From: Leptotrichia wadei
GTDB taxonomy: Bacteria > Fusobacteriota > Fusobacteriia > Fusobacteriales > Leptotrichiaceae
Direction of reading: 5' to 3'
NCBI RefSeq assembly: GCF_007990545.2
Contig: NZ_AP019829.2
Span: forward strand, 186,001 to 250,000
DNA: 64,000 bases
Shown: one piece after another, positions 40,088 to 49,929 of the stretch
How the letters are laid out: every line of letters begins with the position of its first letter
How positions within the stretch are numbered: position 1 is the stretch's first letter
Position numbers and translations under genes: made by a program
The notes under the pieces: model-generated
What the model was told of the DNA's origin: nothing
The model's input: only the letters and a program-made list of their open reading frames with translations
The model's database searches: none

Positions 40088-40294
40088 GTGTTAGAAAATT
40101 TGTTAATAGTAGCTTTAGTAATTTTATCAATCATTATGATAAGTGTAATTTTACTACAGCCAGACAGAAGCCAAGGTTTAGCAAAAAGTTCTGCAAATAT
40201 CTTGGATGAAGAAAAAGAAGGAATTGAAAAATTTACAGAAATCGTTGCAACATTATTTCTAGTTGTTGCAATTTTATTCCAAATTGTAAGATAA
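40088..40294 (+). CDS. secG: Preprotein translocase subunit SecG
   Basis: A 68-residue two-helix membrane protein that supports SecYE during protein export. It has the hydrophobic first helix, LLQPDRSQGLAKS (the conserved cytoplasmic loop), and the second helix FTEIVATLFLVVAILFQIV. It starts at GTG 40088, after TAGGAGGAACTAATAAA. The tpiA-secG order is common in other bacteria. Confidence 0.9.
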   Translation: MLENLLIVALVILSIIMISVILLQPDRSQGLAKSSANILDEEKEGIEKFTEIVATLFLVVAILFQIVR

Positions 40295-40353
40295 ATAATT
40301 TTGAATAGAAATTTTAAAAAGTAAATTTTTTTGTTTTTTTGTAAAAATATTAG

Positions 40354-40389
40354 AATCACAGTTAAGAATATTAGCTGTGATTTTTTTTT
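40354..40389 (+). terminator. Terminator after secG
   Basis: AATCACAGTTA ... TTAGCTGTGATT followed by nine T. The stem sequence matches the terminator at 10793-10828. Confidence 0.88.
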
Positions 40390-40681
40390 CAGTTTTTTTC
40401 AGAAAAATGTTATAATAATAAAAGATAATTTATAAAGTGAGTTTTTGTCAATAAAAATTTTTTCTGTAGTTTTTTGTTTTTTCATTTTTTAACAAAAAGA
40501 TAGCAAGAAGTCTCCGACTTCTATAAGTGGGAGATGAATTGCTTTTTTTGTAAAAAAATTAAAAAAAGGATATGTCTATGATACAATTTTTGTATAAAAT
40601 ATCGAAAAGAAGTTATAAATAATAAAATTTCTAAAGAAATAATTAAAAATAATATTCAAAATCAAAAGGAGGTGTAATTTT

Positions 40682-41779
40682 ATGAAATATAATTTAGCAT
40701 TCAGATACAGAATTTATCCAAATAAAGAGCAGAAATTATTGATAAATAAGACTTTTGGATGTGTTCGTTTTGTTTACAATACGATCTTGTATGCTGCAAA
40801 TAAATTTTATGAAGAAACGGGAAAAAATAAAATAATTACACCTGCCAGTTTGAAAAGTGAAAACCAATTTTTGAAAGAAGTTGACAGTCTGGCACTTTCA
40901 AATGCTCAATTGAATGTAAAACGATCGTTTACAAATTTTTTTCAGAAGAGAGCGAAGTTTCCAAAGTTCAAATCTAAAAAGAATAATATTAAAAGTTACA
41001 CAACAAATTGTGTAAATAATTCGATACGAATTGAGGAAAACGAATATTTGGTTTTGCCAAAATTGAAAAAAGTAAAATTGAAATATCATAGAGAAATAGC
41101 AAAGGATTACAGAATAAAGTCGGTAACACTAACAAATAGTAATGGAAATTACTATGTTTCTGTTTTGGCGGAATTTGAAAAAGAAATTCAAAAGGTAGCT
41201 AGTAAAGATAAAGTGATTGGACTTGATTTTTCAATGTCTGAATTATTTGTCAGTTCTGAAAACCAAAGGGCTAATTATCCAAGATATTTTAAGATGTTGG
41301 AAGAAAAATTAAAGAAATTACAAAAATCATTGTCAAGAAAAGTAAAATTTTCTAAAAATTGGTATAAGCAAAAAGCGAAAATATCAAAATTGCATGAATA
41401 TATCAAAAATTGTCGAAGAGATTTTTTGCATAAATTATCAAAAAAATTATCTGAAGAGTATAATGCTATGGTTGTTGAGGATTTGAATATGAAAGGGATG
41501 AGCCAGTCATTAAATTTTGGTAAAAGTGTAGGAGATAATGGGTGGGGAATGTTCTTGAGGATGCTTGAGTATAAACTGATGTTTTTAGGAAAGCAATTTT
41601 TGAAGATAGATAAGTGGTTTCCATCGTCGAAAACTTGTAGTAAATGTGGAAATGTTAAAGAGGAACTGAAATTATCAGAAAGAAGTTATAAATGTGAATG
41701 CTGTGGGATTGAAATTGATAGAGATTACAATGCAGCATTGAATATAAAAGACATTGGAAAATCGATGTTGGAATATTAA
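40682..41779 (+). CDS. tnpB: IS605 OrfB-type RNA-guided nuclease TnpB, copy A
   Basis: A 365-residue TnpB with a helix-turn-helix-like N-terminus (YRIYPNKEQKLLINKTFGCVRFVYN), a basic central part, and a RuvC nuclease domain. The catalytic residues are D182 (IGLDFSMSE), E266 (VVEDLN) and D348 (DRDYNAALNI). The zinc ribbon is complete: C319/C322 in SKTCSKCGN and C338/C341 in YKCECCG. The ATG follows AAAAGGAGGTGTAATTTT. By eye it differs from copy B at about 24 of 365 positions, with all catalytic residues kept. It is only distantly related to the IStron TnpB. Confidence 0.93.
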   Translation: MKYNLAFRYRIYPNKEQKLLINKTFGCVRFVYNTILYAANKFYEETGKNKIITPASLKSENQFLKEVDSLALSNAQLNVKRSFTNFFQKRAKFPKFKSKKNNIKSYTTNCVNNSIRIEENEYLVLPKLKKVKLKYHREIAKDYRIKSVTLTNSNGNYYVSVLAEFEKEIQKVASKDKVIGLDFSMSELFVSSENQRANYPRYFKMLEEKLKKLQKSLSRKVKFSKNWYKQKAKISKLHEYIKNCRRDFLHKLSKKLSEEYNAMVVEDLNMKGMSQSLNFGKSVGDNGWGMFLRMLEYKLMFLGKQFLKIDKWFPSSKTCSKCGNVKEELKLSERSYKCECCGIEIDRDYNAALNIKDIGKSMLEY

Positions 41780-41893
41780 GAAAATAAAAGAAGACAGGGT
41801 AGGAACTACCCGAAGAGCTTGGTAAATATATTTGGCTAGCAAAAGCAGATACTTCCCAAGAAGCTCCCGCTTCTAAAAGCGGGAATAGTTCAC
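41780..41893 (+). ncRNA. Predicted omega RNA of TnpB copy A
   Basis: The stretch after the tnpB stop holds two stems: GGGTAG/CTACCC (about 41798-41812) and CCCGCTTCTAAAAGCGGG near the right end. In copy B the first stem reads GGGCAG/CTGCCC, a paired change. Guides would be the host bases beginning about 41894. The 5' boundary, probably inside tnpB, is not determined. Confidence 0.65.
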
Positions 41894-42049
41894 TTAATAT
41901 AAATTTCAAGTAAAGTTTAAAAATATAAATGGGGTTATTAATTAAGTTAGTTCTTTATGAAAATTAGAAAAAATTATTAAATAAAACATTAATTATAGAA
42001 TTAAAAATTTGAAAGAGGAAAATTTCAACATTAGGGAGGGAAGGATATT

Positions 42050-44923
42050 ATGGAAATTAACTACAAAAATATTGGATCTGATTTAAAAGAGATATTATTT
42101 GAAGAATTTAGGAAAAATGAAGATGTGCTTTTTGTGTTTGAAAATTCGGCTTCGTTTTTTGAGATTAAAAGGGAGTTTTTACGAGATGAGGAGATACAGC
42201 AGGAATTAGGGATTTTTCAGAATTTCAAGATGATGAATAGCTATGATTTTTATGAAAATCTGTTTGTTACTGATAAAATTGTTGTGAAAGAGGAAAAACA
42301 AGTTGTCCTGTTTTACAATTCGTTGGATGAAAAGTTGAAAAAGAGATTGGAAGTGTCGAGTTATTATGATATTATCGACATTGCTTATAATTATTACAAT
42401 TTGTTTGCGGAATTACAGGAGCATAAGATTAATTTGGAAAAGGTTGAATTGGAAAAATGGCAGGAAGAATTGTTTGAGACGCTGAAAATGGTGGATAAAA
42501 AGGTGATGGAAACTTGTCAGCTGAAGGGGCTGATTTTGCCATATATGCTTAGAAATGTGAAAAATATTTCGGATAATTTTTTGAAAAGATATAAAAAGAT
42601 TTATTTTGTGAATAAAGTCAGATTTTCTCCATTTGAAAAGGAACTTGTGGAAAAATTTGAGGAAAAAGGGATAATTGTGGAAAATATTTTGCAATTGTTG
42701 GAAAATGATTTTGATGAAAAAGAATTGAAAATATCTGAAGGTTTTTCATTACCAGCGAAGGAAGTTTTTAATGAGAAGAATATAAATATTGAAATTCATG
42801 AATTTGGCAGTAAATTTGGAGAATTGCTGGGACTGGTTAGAAAATTAGAGAAAGTTGAGAAAGAGAATAAAAAATCAAGCAGCAAAAATGAGCTTCTGAA
42901 ACAAAATTATCGGATTTTTGAAGCACAAGAAAATGCAGAAGAGATGAAAAGTGATTATCAGCTTTTGAGACAGAAAAAGATTTCTTCAAATTTGGAAATA
43001 ACAATGAAGGATACAAAAATCTATCGAATCTTGAATTTGATTTACAATTTGTTGGATAATGTGAAAGAAATTGACAGGAAAAATAAGGAAAAATTACTTT
43101 TATTTCGAATGAAAGATTTTTATGATGCTTATAAATCAAATGATTTATTGGAGATTTTTGACTTGAAGGAAAGTTATTATATTTTTCAAGATTTGGTTTC
43201 AAAGGATTACAAGTACATTTCAAAAGAGGAATTGGAGCGAATAAATCAAGAAGTTTTGGAAAAATTAGAAAAAGAGAATCAAAAGCAAAAATTTAAGGAA
43301 ACTTACAAGCAAAGAATGATGGCTGTTGGTAAAATTATTAAATTTGTTGAAGAGTTAGAAGAGATTTGTGGGTATACGACATTGAAGGAATACAGTGATT
43401 ATTTGGAAAAAATTTATTTGGATAATGAGGAGAAAGTGAAACAGGACAAGAATGTAAAAGACAAGTATTTTGAGGCTTTGTCAGAAATGGTTGTGCTGGA
43501 AGATTTTAGCTTTGACAATTTGTGGGATAAATTTTTTGATGAAAATGTTTCATCTAATTTATTGAAATTGTTTTTGAAATATTTGGATAAAAAATCAATT
43601 GGATTGAACTTGGAAGACAGTATTGAAGATGAATCTGAAGATGCTTTTTCAATAAATTCCTTTGCAAATATTTCTGAAAATACGAAGGAAAATATAATTA
43701 TTTTAAATTTACAAGATTCATTTCCAAAGGTGAAAATTCATAACTTTTTGTTTTCAAAAGTTCAGCGTGCGAAAATGGGTCTTCCTACAAGTGATGATAA
43801 AAAATTGATTGAAATATTTAAAATTTATCAAAATATTCTTGCAGCGAAAAATGTGTATTTGGCGTATGTTAAGGATTTGGAAAGCAATGTTGATTCGGCG
43901 AGTGTTATTGAGGAATTGAAGTTGAAGTATGGAATTGGAGTTATAAAAGGTGAGATAAGTGAAGCAGAAGAACTTTTTTTTGCAAAGAAATATTTTTTGA
44001 AGGACAGAACAGAGAAATGGGTGCAAAAGGAAATTGGTGAGTTTATTCCATCGAAATTGGAGAAAAATTTTGAAAAAATAAGAAATGAAAAATTGAGTTT
44101 GGGATATTATTCATTTGAGAAAATGAGAGATTTTGAGTATGGATATTATTTGGAAAAGGCAATTGGTGAGCAGGAAGTCGAAGAAATCGAAGATGAAATA
44201 AATGTTAAGATTTTTGGAACTATAATTCATGCATTTTATGAAAATGTTGTAATGGAAAATAAGGTTGCTTTGGAAAATAAAATTTTTAAGATTGATCGGA
44301 ATCAGTTATCAGAAATTTTGAAAAGAGTTCTAAATTCATTTGATTACAAGGTTCCTAAGGAATATTTAGAATTTTATAGAAAAGTTTCGTTTGAAGAAAT
44401 TTTAAATTCGGCAGAGAAATATTTCAGGGAATTTACTGAAAAATTGAAAGAGGAAGAGGATATCGAAATTCATTTTGAGGAAAGAATAAAGCTCTCTTCA
44501 GAAAAAGAATTGTTTGAAAATGTGTTTGTTAATGGAGTTACGGATTTACATATAAAAACTAGTGATAAGGATTATTTATTTGATTATAAATCCGGGAAAT
44601 TGAAAGACAGTAAAAAAGGTTATAAAAATTATAAGGTTGACAAGGCATTGGAACAGTTGGATTATTATTCGTTAATGCTGGAAAATGATGGAGAGAAAAA
44701 AATTGAGAAAATAGTTGTTGATACTTGGGAAGGGAAATTGGTGTCAGATGAAAGAAATGAAGATAAGATATTGACTAAAAAAACTGTTGAGGAAATTATT
44801 ACAAGATATCAAACTGAAAAATATTATGATTTAGGGAATTTTAAAGATCAAAAAAATTATTTTTACAAAGAGTATAAAAGTATTTGCAGAGGGGAGGATG
44901 AAGTAGGTGATGAGGAAGAATAA
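42050..44923 (+). CDS. addB: AddB/RexB-like PD-(D/E)XK nuclease subunit
   Basis: A 957-residue protein upstream of, and overlapping, the AddA helicase gene, so it is most likely the partner subunit for double-strand break resection. The C-terminus carries a RecB-type nuclease motif: VNGVTDLHI then LFDYKSGK (Asp845, Lys847 region). HAFYENVV earlier in the domain supplies the conserved His. The N-terminal part is divergent, with no Walker A motif, and the four-Cys iron-sulfur cluster of Bacillus AddB is not seen; a lone Cys is near the end. It may therefore be a fusobacterial variant. The start follows AGGGAGGGAAGGATATT. Confidence 0.75.
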   Translation: MEINYKNIGSDLKEILFEEFRKNEDVLFVFENSASFFEIKREFLRDEEIQQELGIFQNFKMMNSYDFYENLFVTDKIVVKEEKQVVLFYNSLDEKLKKRLEVSSYYDIIDIAYNYYNLFAELQEHKINLEKVELEKWQEELFETLKMVDKKVMETCQLKGLILPYMLRNVKNISDNFLKRYKKIYFVNKVRFSPFEKELVEKFEEKGIIVENILQLLENDFDEKELKISEGFSLPAKEVFNEKNINIEIHEFGSKFGELLGLVRKLEKVEKENKKSSSKNELLKQNYRIFEAQENAEEMKSDYQLLRQKKISSNLEITMKDTKIYRILNLIYNLLDNVKEIDRKNKEKLLLFRMKDFYDAYKSNDLLEIFDLKESYYIFQDLVSKDYKYISKEELERINQEVLEKLEKENQKQKFKETYKQRMMAVGKIIKFVEELEEICGYTTLKEYSDYLEKIYLDNEEKVKQDKNVKDKYFEALSEMVVLEDFSFDNLWDKFFDENVSSNLLKLFLKYLDKKSIGLNLEDSIEDESEDAFSINSFANISENTKENIIILNLQDSFPKVKIHNFLFSKVQRAKMGLPTSDDKKLIEIFKIYQNILAAKNVYLAYVKDLESNVDSASVIEELKLKYGIGVIKGEISEAEELFFAKKYFLKDRTEKWVQKEIGEFIPSKLEKNFEKIRNEKLSLGYYSFEKMRDFEYGYYLEKAIGEQEVEEIEDEINVKIFGTIIHAFYENVVMENKVALENKIFKIDRNQLSEILKRVLNSFDYKVPKEYLEFYRKVSFEEILNSAEKYFREFTEKLKEEEDIEIHFEERIKLSSEKELFENVFVNGVTDLHIKTSDKDYLFDYKSGKLKDSKKGYKNYKVDKALEQLDYYSLMLENDGEKKIEKIVVDTWEGKLVSDERNEDKILTKKTVEEIITRYQTEKYYDLGNFKDQKNYFYKEYKSICRGEDEVGDEEE

Positions 44924-47900
44924 TATAATTTTAAAGGCTAGTGCAGGAACAGGGAAAACATACAGATTGTCGCTAGAATTTATAGCTAACTTAATAAGAG
45001 GTGTTAATTATAAAAATATAGTTGTAATGACGTTTACAAAAAAGGCGACTGCTGAAATTAAAGAGAGAATTTATGATTTTTTGCATCAAATTGCTTTTAA
45101 TGAAGGAAATAGGGTAGAATTAGAAAAAAACTTAAAAGAAATTTATAAATTTGATAATTTGAATAAAAAGGAATTGCAAAATATTTATTTTGAGATGATA
45201 AAAAATAAAGAGGATATTCGGATTTCCACGATAGATGGTTTTACAAATCAAATTTTTAAAAATGCGATTGCACCGTATTTTAATACTTATAATTATGAGA
45301 TTCTAGATAAGGAAACTGATGAATTTTATTCAAAAATTTTGATTAAAATTATTGAAAATAAGGAAATTTTTAAAGATTTTGAATTTATTATTGATGAAAA
45401 AAAAGAGAAGAAAAATATTAAAAAATATATGGAAATTATTGAAGAGATATTGGGGATGCAGTCTAATTTTGTTTTGGCTAAAGATTTTGAGATGATGGAA
45501 AATGAAGAGAAAGTATCGTATAATTTTTTAAATAATCTAGATGATATTGTGGATACATTAAAAAAAGCACATGATAAAAAGAAAAGTAAAAGCATATACA
45601 GAAAAAAGTATGAAAATTTCTTTTGTGAATATATAAAAATTTTAGAAAACCAAAAGTTAAATGAAAATGAAAAATTAAAAGAAAAAATAAAATTAGTTGA
45701 ACAAAATGATGCTCTTTTAGTGATGGTTGAAGATAAAGAACCATATTGGATAAATGCTGTTGTAGGTGATACTAAAAAAATAGATATGTCGGATGAAAGG
45801 GAAAGTGCTGAAAAAAGTAAGGATCAATTAAAAGAGAGATTGTCTAAATATATCTATTTAACAAAAATTTTGCCATTAGACAAAAAATTAAAGAATATAG
45901 CCCAAATAATATTTAATATCGCTAAAAAAATAAAAATTTCTTCCAAAAGACTTACTTATAATGATATTCTAGTGTATACGTATGAATTTATTTTCAATAA
46001 AGATTTAAAATTTGTAAAAGATGATAAGGTAACGGAAGACTTTCTTGAATTAATTGGTGGAAAAATAGATACGATTATGATTGATGAGTTTCAAGATACG
46101 AGTGTTTTACAATGGAAAATTTTGAAATTGCTGATGAATACTTCGGAAAATATTATTTGTGTTGGTGATGAGAAACAGAGTATTTATAACTGGCGTGGCG
46201 GTGAGAAGGAGCTATTTGAGAAATTGGAGACGATGATCGAAGGAAATGTTCAGAATTTGGATAAATCGTATAGAAGTTATAAGGCTATTATTGAAAATGT
46301 TAATAAAATCTTTAATGGTTATGATGCAAAATGGAATTATGCTGATTCAAATTACAGAGATGACAAAGAGTACCAGAAGGGATATTTTGGATATTTTATT
46401 CAAAATACAAAAGAAGAAGCACCAAGAATTTACATGAAAATTATTGAAATGATAGAAAATGGTCAAATAAAAAATTTAGGAAAAAGTGCAATCATTTGTC
46501 GTACGAACACACACCTGAAAGAAATTGCAGATGTGCTGAATGAGGCGAAAATTCCGTATACACTTGAAAGCAAAACAACAATTTTAGAGTATAAGCCAAT
46601 TGTTCCGATGTATCAGCTAATTAAATTTTATGCATTTGATAATTTCAAATATCTGTTGGAATTTATGAGAAGTGATTTGATAGGTGGATTGAATAGCCAT
46701 GTAAAATATTTGCTTGAAAATAAAAATGAGATTATTAAGTATATTAATGGAAATAGCTTTGAGAAGGTTAATAAAAATTCAAAAATAATTAGTTTTAAAG
46801 AGTTTATTGATATGCAGGAAGATGAAAATACAAAAGAAGAACTTTTGAAATATGAAAGAATTAATATTCTAGAAAGAAACGGCTTGATTTTTGAGAAAAT
46901 TCTTGAAAAAGTTAAGGAATTGAGAGCATTGTCGATTGACTTGAATAATAAATATGAAAAGGAAAATTTTTCGAGAAAACTTGTTGAGAACTTTGAGATA
47001 ACGAAATTTTATTCGACAAATAGTGATTTAAAGAATATTTTCATATTTTTTAACATTTTGAAGAAATACAGTAATTTGTATGAATTCATTACGTTTATTG
47101 AGGAAAGAAAGGACAATTTTAGACAGGTCAGCAGTAAGGATATTAATGCAATAAATTTGATGACAATTCATGCTTCAAAGGGATTGGAATTTGATACGGT
47201 ATTTTATTATAAGCGTAAATCAAACAAGGGAAATAACGATAAAGAAAATTTAAAAAGCTATTTAGATTTTGATGAAAAATTTTCTGATGTGAAAAAATTT
47301 ATATTATTGTTTTCAGGTTATGATAAGAAAATGATTAAAAATGACTTGAGTAAAATTATAGATAAAAATGCTCAAAAGGAAGAAATGGAAGAAATTAATA
47401 ACGATTATGTCGCATTGACTCGTGCCAAGAAAAATTTGATATTGTTATTCGATGCTGAAATTACTGACAAAAATGGATATACAGATACTCTAGCAAAGAG
47501 AATGATTGATGTCTACGGAGATGAGAATAGATACAAAATAGGTGAAATCGTAGAATCAGAAATTCCTGAAGAAACAACAGATACTTCAGATGTAAAAATT
47601 AGCAATAGTTTATTTAAGACATATTTTGACGATGATAAGTTTATTGTAAAAACATCGCTAAATACGTTGGAAAATGAGTTTAAGCGTAAAAAAGGTCTTG
47701 CAATGCACTATTATTTCGAACATATTCTGAATGATTTAGAAAATGAGAAAAAAATAGCAAAATCTGCACTTTTGAGCCGATATGGGAATATGCTGGGGAA
47801 AAAAATTGTGGAAGAACTGATTGTCAGAATGGATAAATTTATTGAAAAGAATAGCGGTATTTATGATGAGAAATACAAAGTTTATACAGAATTTGAAATC

Positions 47901-48104
47901 TATGATTCTGATGGAAAAAAGCGTATTATTGATAGAATTAATATTGATGAGAATAACAGGAAAATTTATATTTATGATTACAAGACTGGATTTGAGCCTG
48001 AAACGAAAAAAGAATATCAGGAGCAAATTGAGGAATATAAGAATATTTTAAGGGGAAAAGTTTCAGAGGATTATGAAATTGATGTAAAATTATTGGAAGT
48101 TTAA
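44910..48104 (+). CDS. addA: AddA-like helicase-nuclease
   Basis: A UvrD/Rep-family helicase fused to a RecB-type nuclease, about 1,065 residues. Walker A is ASAGTGKTYRL at the very N-terminus, motif Ia is VVMTFTKKATAEIKER, Walker B is MIDEFQDTSVLQW (about residue 393), motif IV is SIYNWRGGE, motif V is TIHASKGLEFDTV, and motif VI is ALTRAKKNL. The C-terminal nuclease shows RIIDRINID and IYDYKTG (about residue 1024). The start is GTG 44907 or ATG 44910, inside the end of addB, served by GGGGAGG at 44891-44897. Function: DNA end resection feeding RecA, upstream of RuvAB and RecG. Confidence 0.88.
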   Translation: MRKNNIILKASAGTGKTYRLSLEFIANLIRGVNYKNIVVMTFTKKATAEIKERIYDFLHQIAFNEGNRVELEKNLKEIYKFDNLNKKELQNIYFEMIKNKEDIRISTIDGFTNQIFKNAIAPYFNTYNYEILDKETDEFYSKILIKIIENKEIFKDFEFIIDEKKEKKNIKKYMEIIEEILGMQSNFVLAKDFEMMENEEKVSYNFLNNLDDIVDTLKKAHDKKKSKSIYRKKYENFFCEYIKILENQKLNENEKLKEKIKLVEQNDALLVMVEDKEPYWINAVVGDTKKIDMSDERESAEKSKDQLKERLSKYIYLTKILPLDKKLKNIAQIIFNIAKKIKISSKRLTYNDILVYTYEFIFNKDLKFVKDDKVTEDFLELIGGKIDTIMIDEFQDTSVLQWKILKLLMNTSENIICVGDEKQSIYNWRGGEKELFEKLETMIEGNVQNLDKSYRSYKAIIENVNKIFNGYDAKWNYADSNYRDDKEYQKGYFGYFIQNTKEEAPRIYMKIIEMIENGQIKNLGKSAIICRTNTHLKEIADVLNEAKIPYTLESKTTILEYKPIVPMYQLIKFYAFDNFKYLLEFMRSDLIGGLNSHVKYLLENKNEIIKYINGNSFEKVNKNSKIISFKEFIDMQEDENTKEELLKYERINILERNGLIFEKILEKVKELRALSIDLNNKYEKENFSRKLVENFEITKFYSTNSDLKNIFIFFNILKKYSNLYEFITFIEERKDNFRQVSSKDINAINLMTIHASKGLEFDTVFYYKRKSNKGNNDKENLKSYLDFDEKFSDVKKFILLFSGYDKKMIKNDLSKIIDKNAQKEEMEEINNDYVALTRAKKNLILLFDAEITDKNGYTDTLAKRMIDVYGDENRYKIGEIVESEIPEETTDTSDVKISNSLFKTYFDDDKFIVKTSLNTLENEFKRKKGLAMHYYFEHILNDLENEKKIAKSALLSRYGNMLGKKIVEELIVRMDKFIEKNSGIYDEKYKVYTEFEIYDSDGKKRIIDRINIDENNRKIYIYDYKTGFEPETKKEYQEQIEEYKNILRGKVSEDYEIDVKLLEV

Positions 48105-48382
48105 AAATATACTTGAACCCATTCAAAATTAAATTATTAAAAATTATATAAACTTAGGATTTGAGTAAAATAGTCATAGTTTTTGAAATTCAGTTTTAAT
48201 TCAATTCAGTCTTACTATAAATTATAAAAGTATTTGATGAACTAATTAACAAAGAACGAGAACTCTTGCTTTAGAATATCTATTATTTTAAGTTTTTTTC
48301 AAAAAATGGCTTTTTCTATTTCAAAAATAAGATTAATAGGTTATAATAATATAAAATGATTAAAATTTAGGAGGAAAAAAAT
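48105..48382 (+). other. Intergenic region before ppaC
   Basis: No gene or clear terminator is visible. TATAAT at 48342-48347 is a plausible -10 for ppaC, without a good -35. Confidence 0.4.
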
Positions 48383-49303
48383 ATGTCAATATTAGTTTTT
48401 GGACACAAAAATCCAGATACAGATACAATTTGTTCGGCAATTGCTTATGCGGAACTGAAAAATAAATTGGGAAAAGATGTAAAGGCTGTAAGACTTGGGG
48501 AAATCAATGAAGAAACTAAATATGCCTTGAATTATTTTAAAGTTGAAAAGCCTGAATTGGTAAAAAATGTGGCTGGAAAGGAAATTATTTTAGTAGATCA
48601 TAATGAAAGAACTCAAACTGCTGATGGATTTGAAGAAGCAAAGGTTTTGGAATTGATTGATCATCACAGAATTTCAAACTTTAATGTGGATGAACCATTG
48701 TACGCAAGAGTAGAGCCTGTTGGGTGTACTGCAACTATTATTTTAAAATTATTTAAGGAAAATGGTCTTACACCAAGTAAAGAAACTGCTGGACTTATGT
48801 TAAGTGCCATTATTTCAGATACATTATTGTTCAAATCTCCAACTTGTACACAATGTGATGCGAAGACTGGAAAGGAATTAGCTGAAATTGCTGGAGTAGA
48901 TTTAAAGGAATATGGACTTGAAATGTTAAAAGCTGGAACTGCACTTGGAGATAAATCTGAAGCGGAACTTCTTAATATGGATATGAAAATCTTTGAGATT
49001 GACGGTGCAAAAATTGGTGTGGCACAAGTTAATACTGTAAATGAAGCAGAAGTTTTGGAAAGAAAAGAAAAATTATTAGCTGAAATTGATAACATTATTG
49101 CAAAAGAGGGGCTAAAGTTCTTTATGCTTGCAATTACAAATATTTTGACAAATGATTCTGCTGCTTTAATTTCTGGTGATGGAAATGATATTGTTGAAAA
49201 GGCATTTGGAGAAAAAGTTGACAGTAATTTAGTAACTTTGAAAGGTGTAGTTTCAAGAAAGAAACAAATTATTCCGCCATTGACAAAAGCAATTCAAGGA
49301 TAA
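48383..49303 (+). CDS. ppaC: Manganese-dependent inorganic pyrophosphatase
   Basis: A family II (DHH) pyrophosphatase of 306 residues. Metal-binding motifs are FGHKNPDTDTICSA, LVDHNE and ELIDHHRISN, and the C-terminal DHHA2 domain ends with VSRKKQIIPPL. No CBS domains are inserted, so it is the unregulated short form. It hydrolyses pyrophosphate released in biosynthesis. TAGGAGGAAAAAAAT precedes the ATG. Confidence 0.95.
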   Translation: MSILVFGHKNPDTDTICSAIAYAELKNKLGKDVKAVRLGEINEETKYALNYFKVEKPELVKNVAGKEIILVDHNERTQTADGFEEAKVLELIDHHRISNFNVDEPLYARVEPVGCTATIILKLFKENGLTPSKETAGLMLSAIISDTLLFKSPTCTQCDAKTGKELAEIAGVDLKEYGLEMLKAGTALGDKSEAELLNMDMKIFEIDGAKIGVAQVNTVNEAEVLERKEKLLAEIDNIIAKEGLKFFMLAITNILTNDSAALISGDGNDIVEKAFGEKVDSNLVTLKGVVSRKKQIIPPLTKAIQG

Positions 49304-49335
49304 GATTACAAAAATAAAAAATAAGGATTTTAAAA

Positions 49336-49689
49336 ATGGCAATAATAAAATTTAAAAAAAGGGAAGAGCTAAAAATCTTGTTTGCGATAAAACTTCCAAT
49401 GATAATTTCTGAACTTTATAAAGAAGCTAGAAATAAAAGAGAAGCAAATGAAATAATAAGAAATTCCCTTAACATGAAAAAAAATAGAGTAATTAACACA
49501 TTGGAGCTGGTTGACGGATTTGGAAACCAGTTTTCCGTCCTTGTAATTTATGATAATATTATGGAGGAAAAGGAGCTTCTAAAATATAATCTAGATGTAG
49601 AGGAAATTAATTTTAGGATTTTAGAATTTGACTTTAATAATAAAATTGAAGTTGAAGAAACTATAAAATATATAAAAAGGACACGTTAG
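49336..49689 (+). CDS. Hypothetical protein, 117 aa
   Basis: Not recognised. The protein is charged and helical in its first half (KFKKREELKILFAIKLPMIISELYKEARNKREANEIIRN), then a beta-rich part with VDGFGNQFSVLVIYDN. There is no signal peptide or membrane helix. It begins 32 bases after ppaC, with AAGGATTTTAAAA as a moderate ribosome site, so it may share the ppaC transcript. It is probably a real gene, given its codon pattern and spacing. Confidence 0.6.
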   Translation: MAIIKFKKREELKILFAIKLPMIISELYKEARNKREANEIIRNSLNMKKNRVINTLELVDGFGNQFSVLVIYDNIMEEKELLKYNLDVEEINFRILEFDFNNKIEVEETIKYIKRTR

Positions 49690-49727
49690 TTTTTTGGATA
49701 ATTATATAAATTTTAAAAATATTATTT

Positions 49728-49752
49728 AGCAAGGGGCGACTCCTTGTTATGA
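49728..49752 (+). terminator. CAAGGG-type hairpin
   Basis: AGCAAGGGGCGACTCCTTGTTAT. It is the same hairpin family as after the flavodoxin, lptD and ddl genes. The rest of the ~240-base gap to 49929 shows nothing else. Confidence 0.5.
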
Positions 49753-49929
49753 TGTAAATAAAGTTTAAAGTAGCTAATAATAACAATTTTTGTTAAATTT
49801 AGTATAGGCATTAAGTAGGTCATTTATTAAGGTTATAAAAAATCTTAATAATAAACTTGAGAAATAGAATTTCTTGAAATTCTCGTTTTTTAAGAACTGT
49901 AATTTAAAATAAAAAAGTGAGGGAGAATA

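Larger units (their letters stand above)
40493..41893 (+). mobile_element. IS605-type TnpB-only element, copy A
   Basis: A 1.4-kb unit present twice (here and 61669-63070). Both copies follow TTTAA, begin CAAAAAGATAGCAAGAAGTC, and end near GCGGGA(A/G)TAGTTCAC. The left end has an imperfect hairpin (AGAAGTC/GACTTCT) then GGGAGATGAATTGC. The right end has a perfect GCTCCCGCTT/AAGCGGGA-type hairpin. It contains one tnpB and no tnpA, so a Y1 transposase must act from elsewhere. No target duplication is expected for this family and none is seen. Confidence 0.85.
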
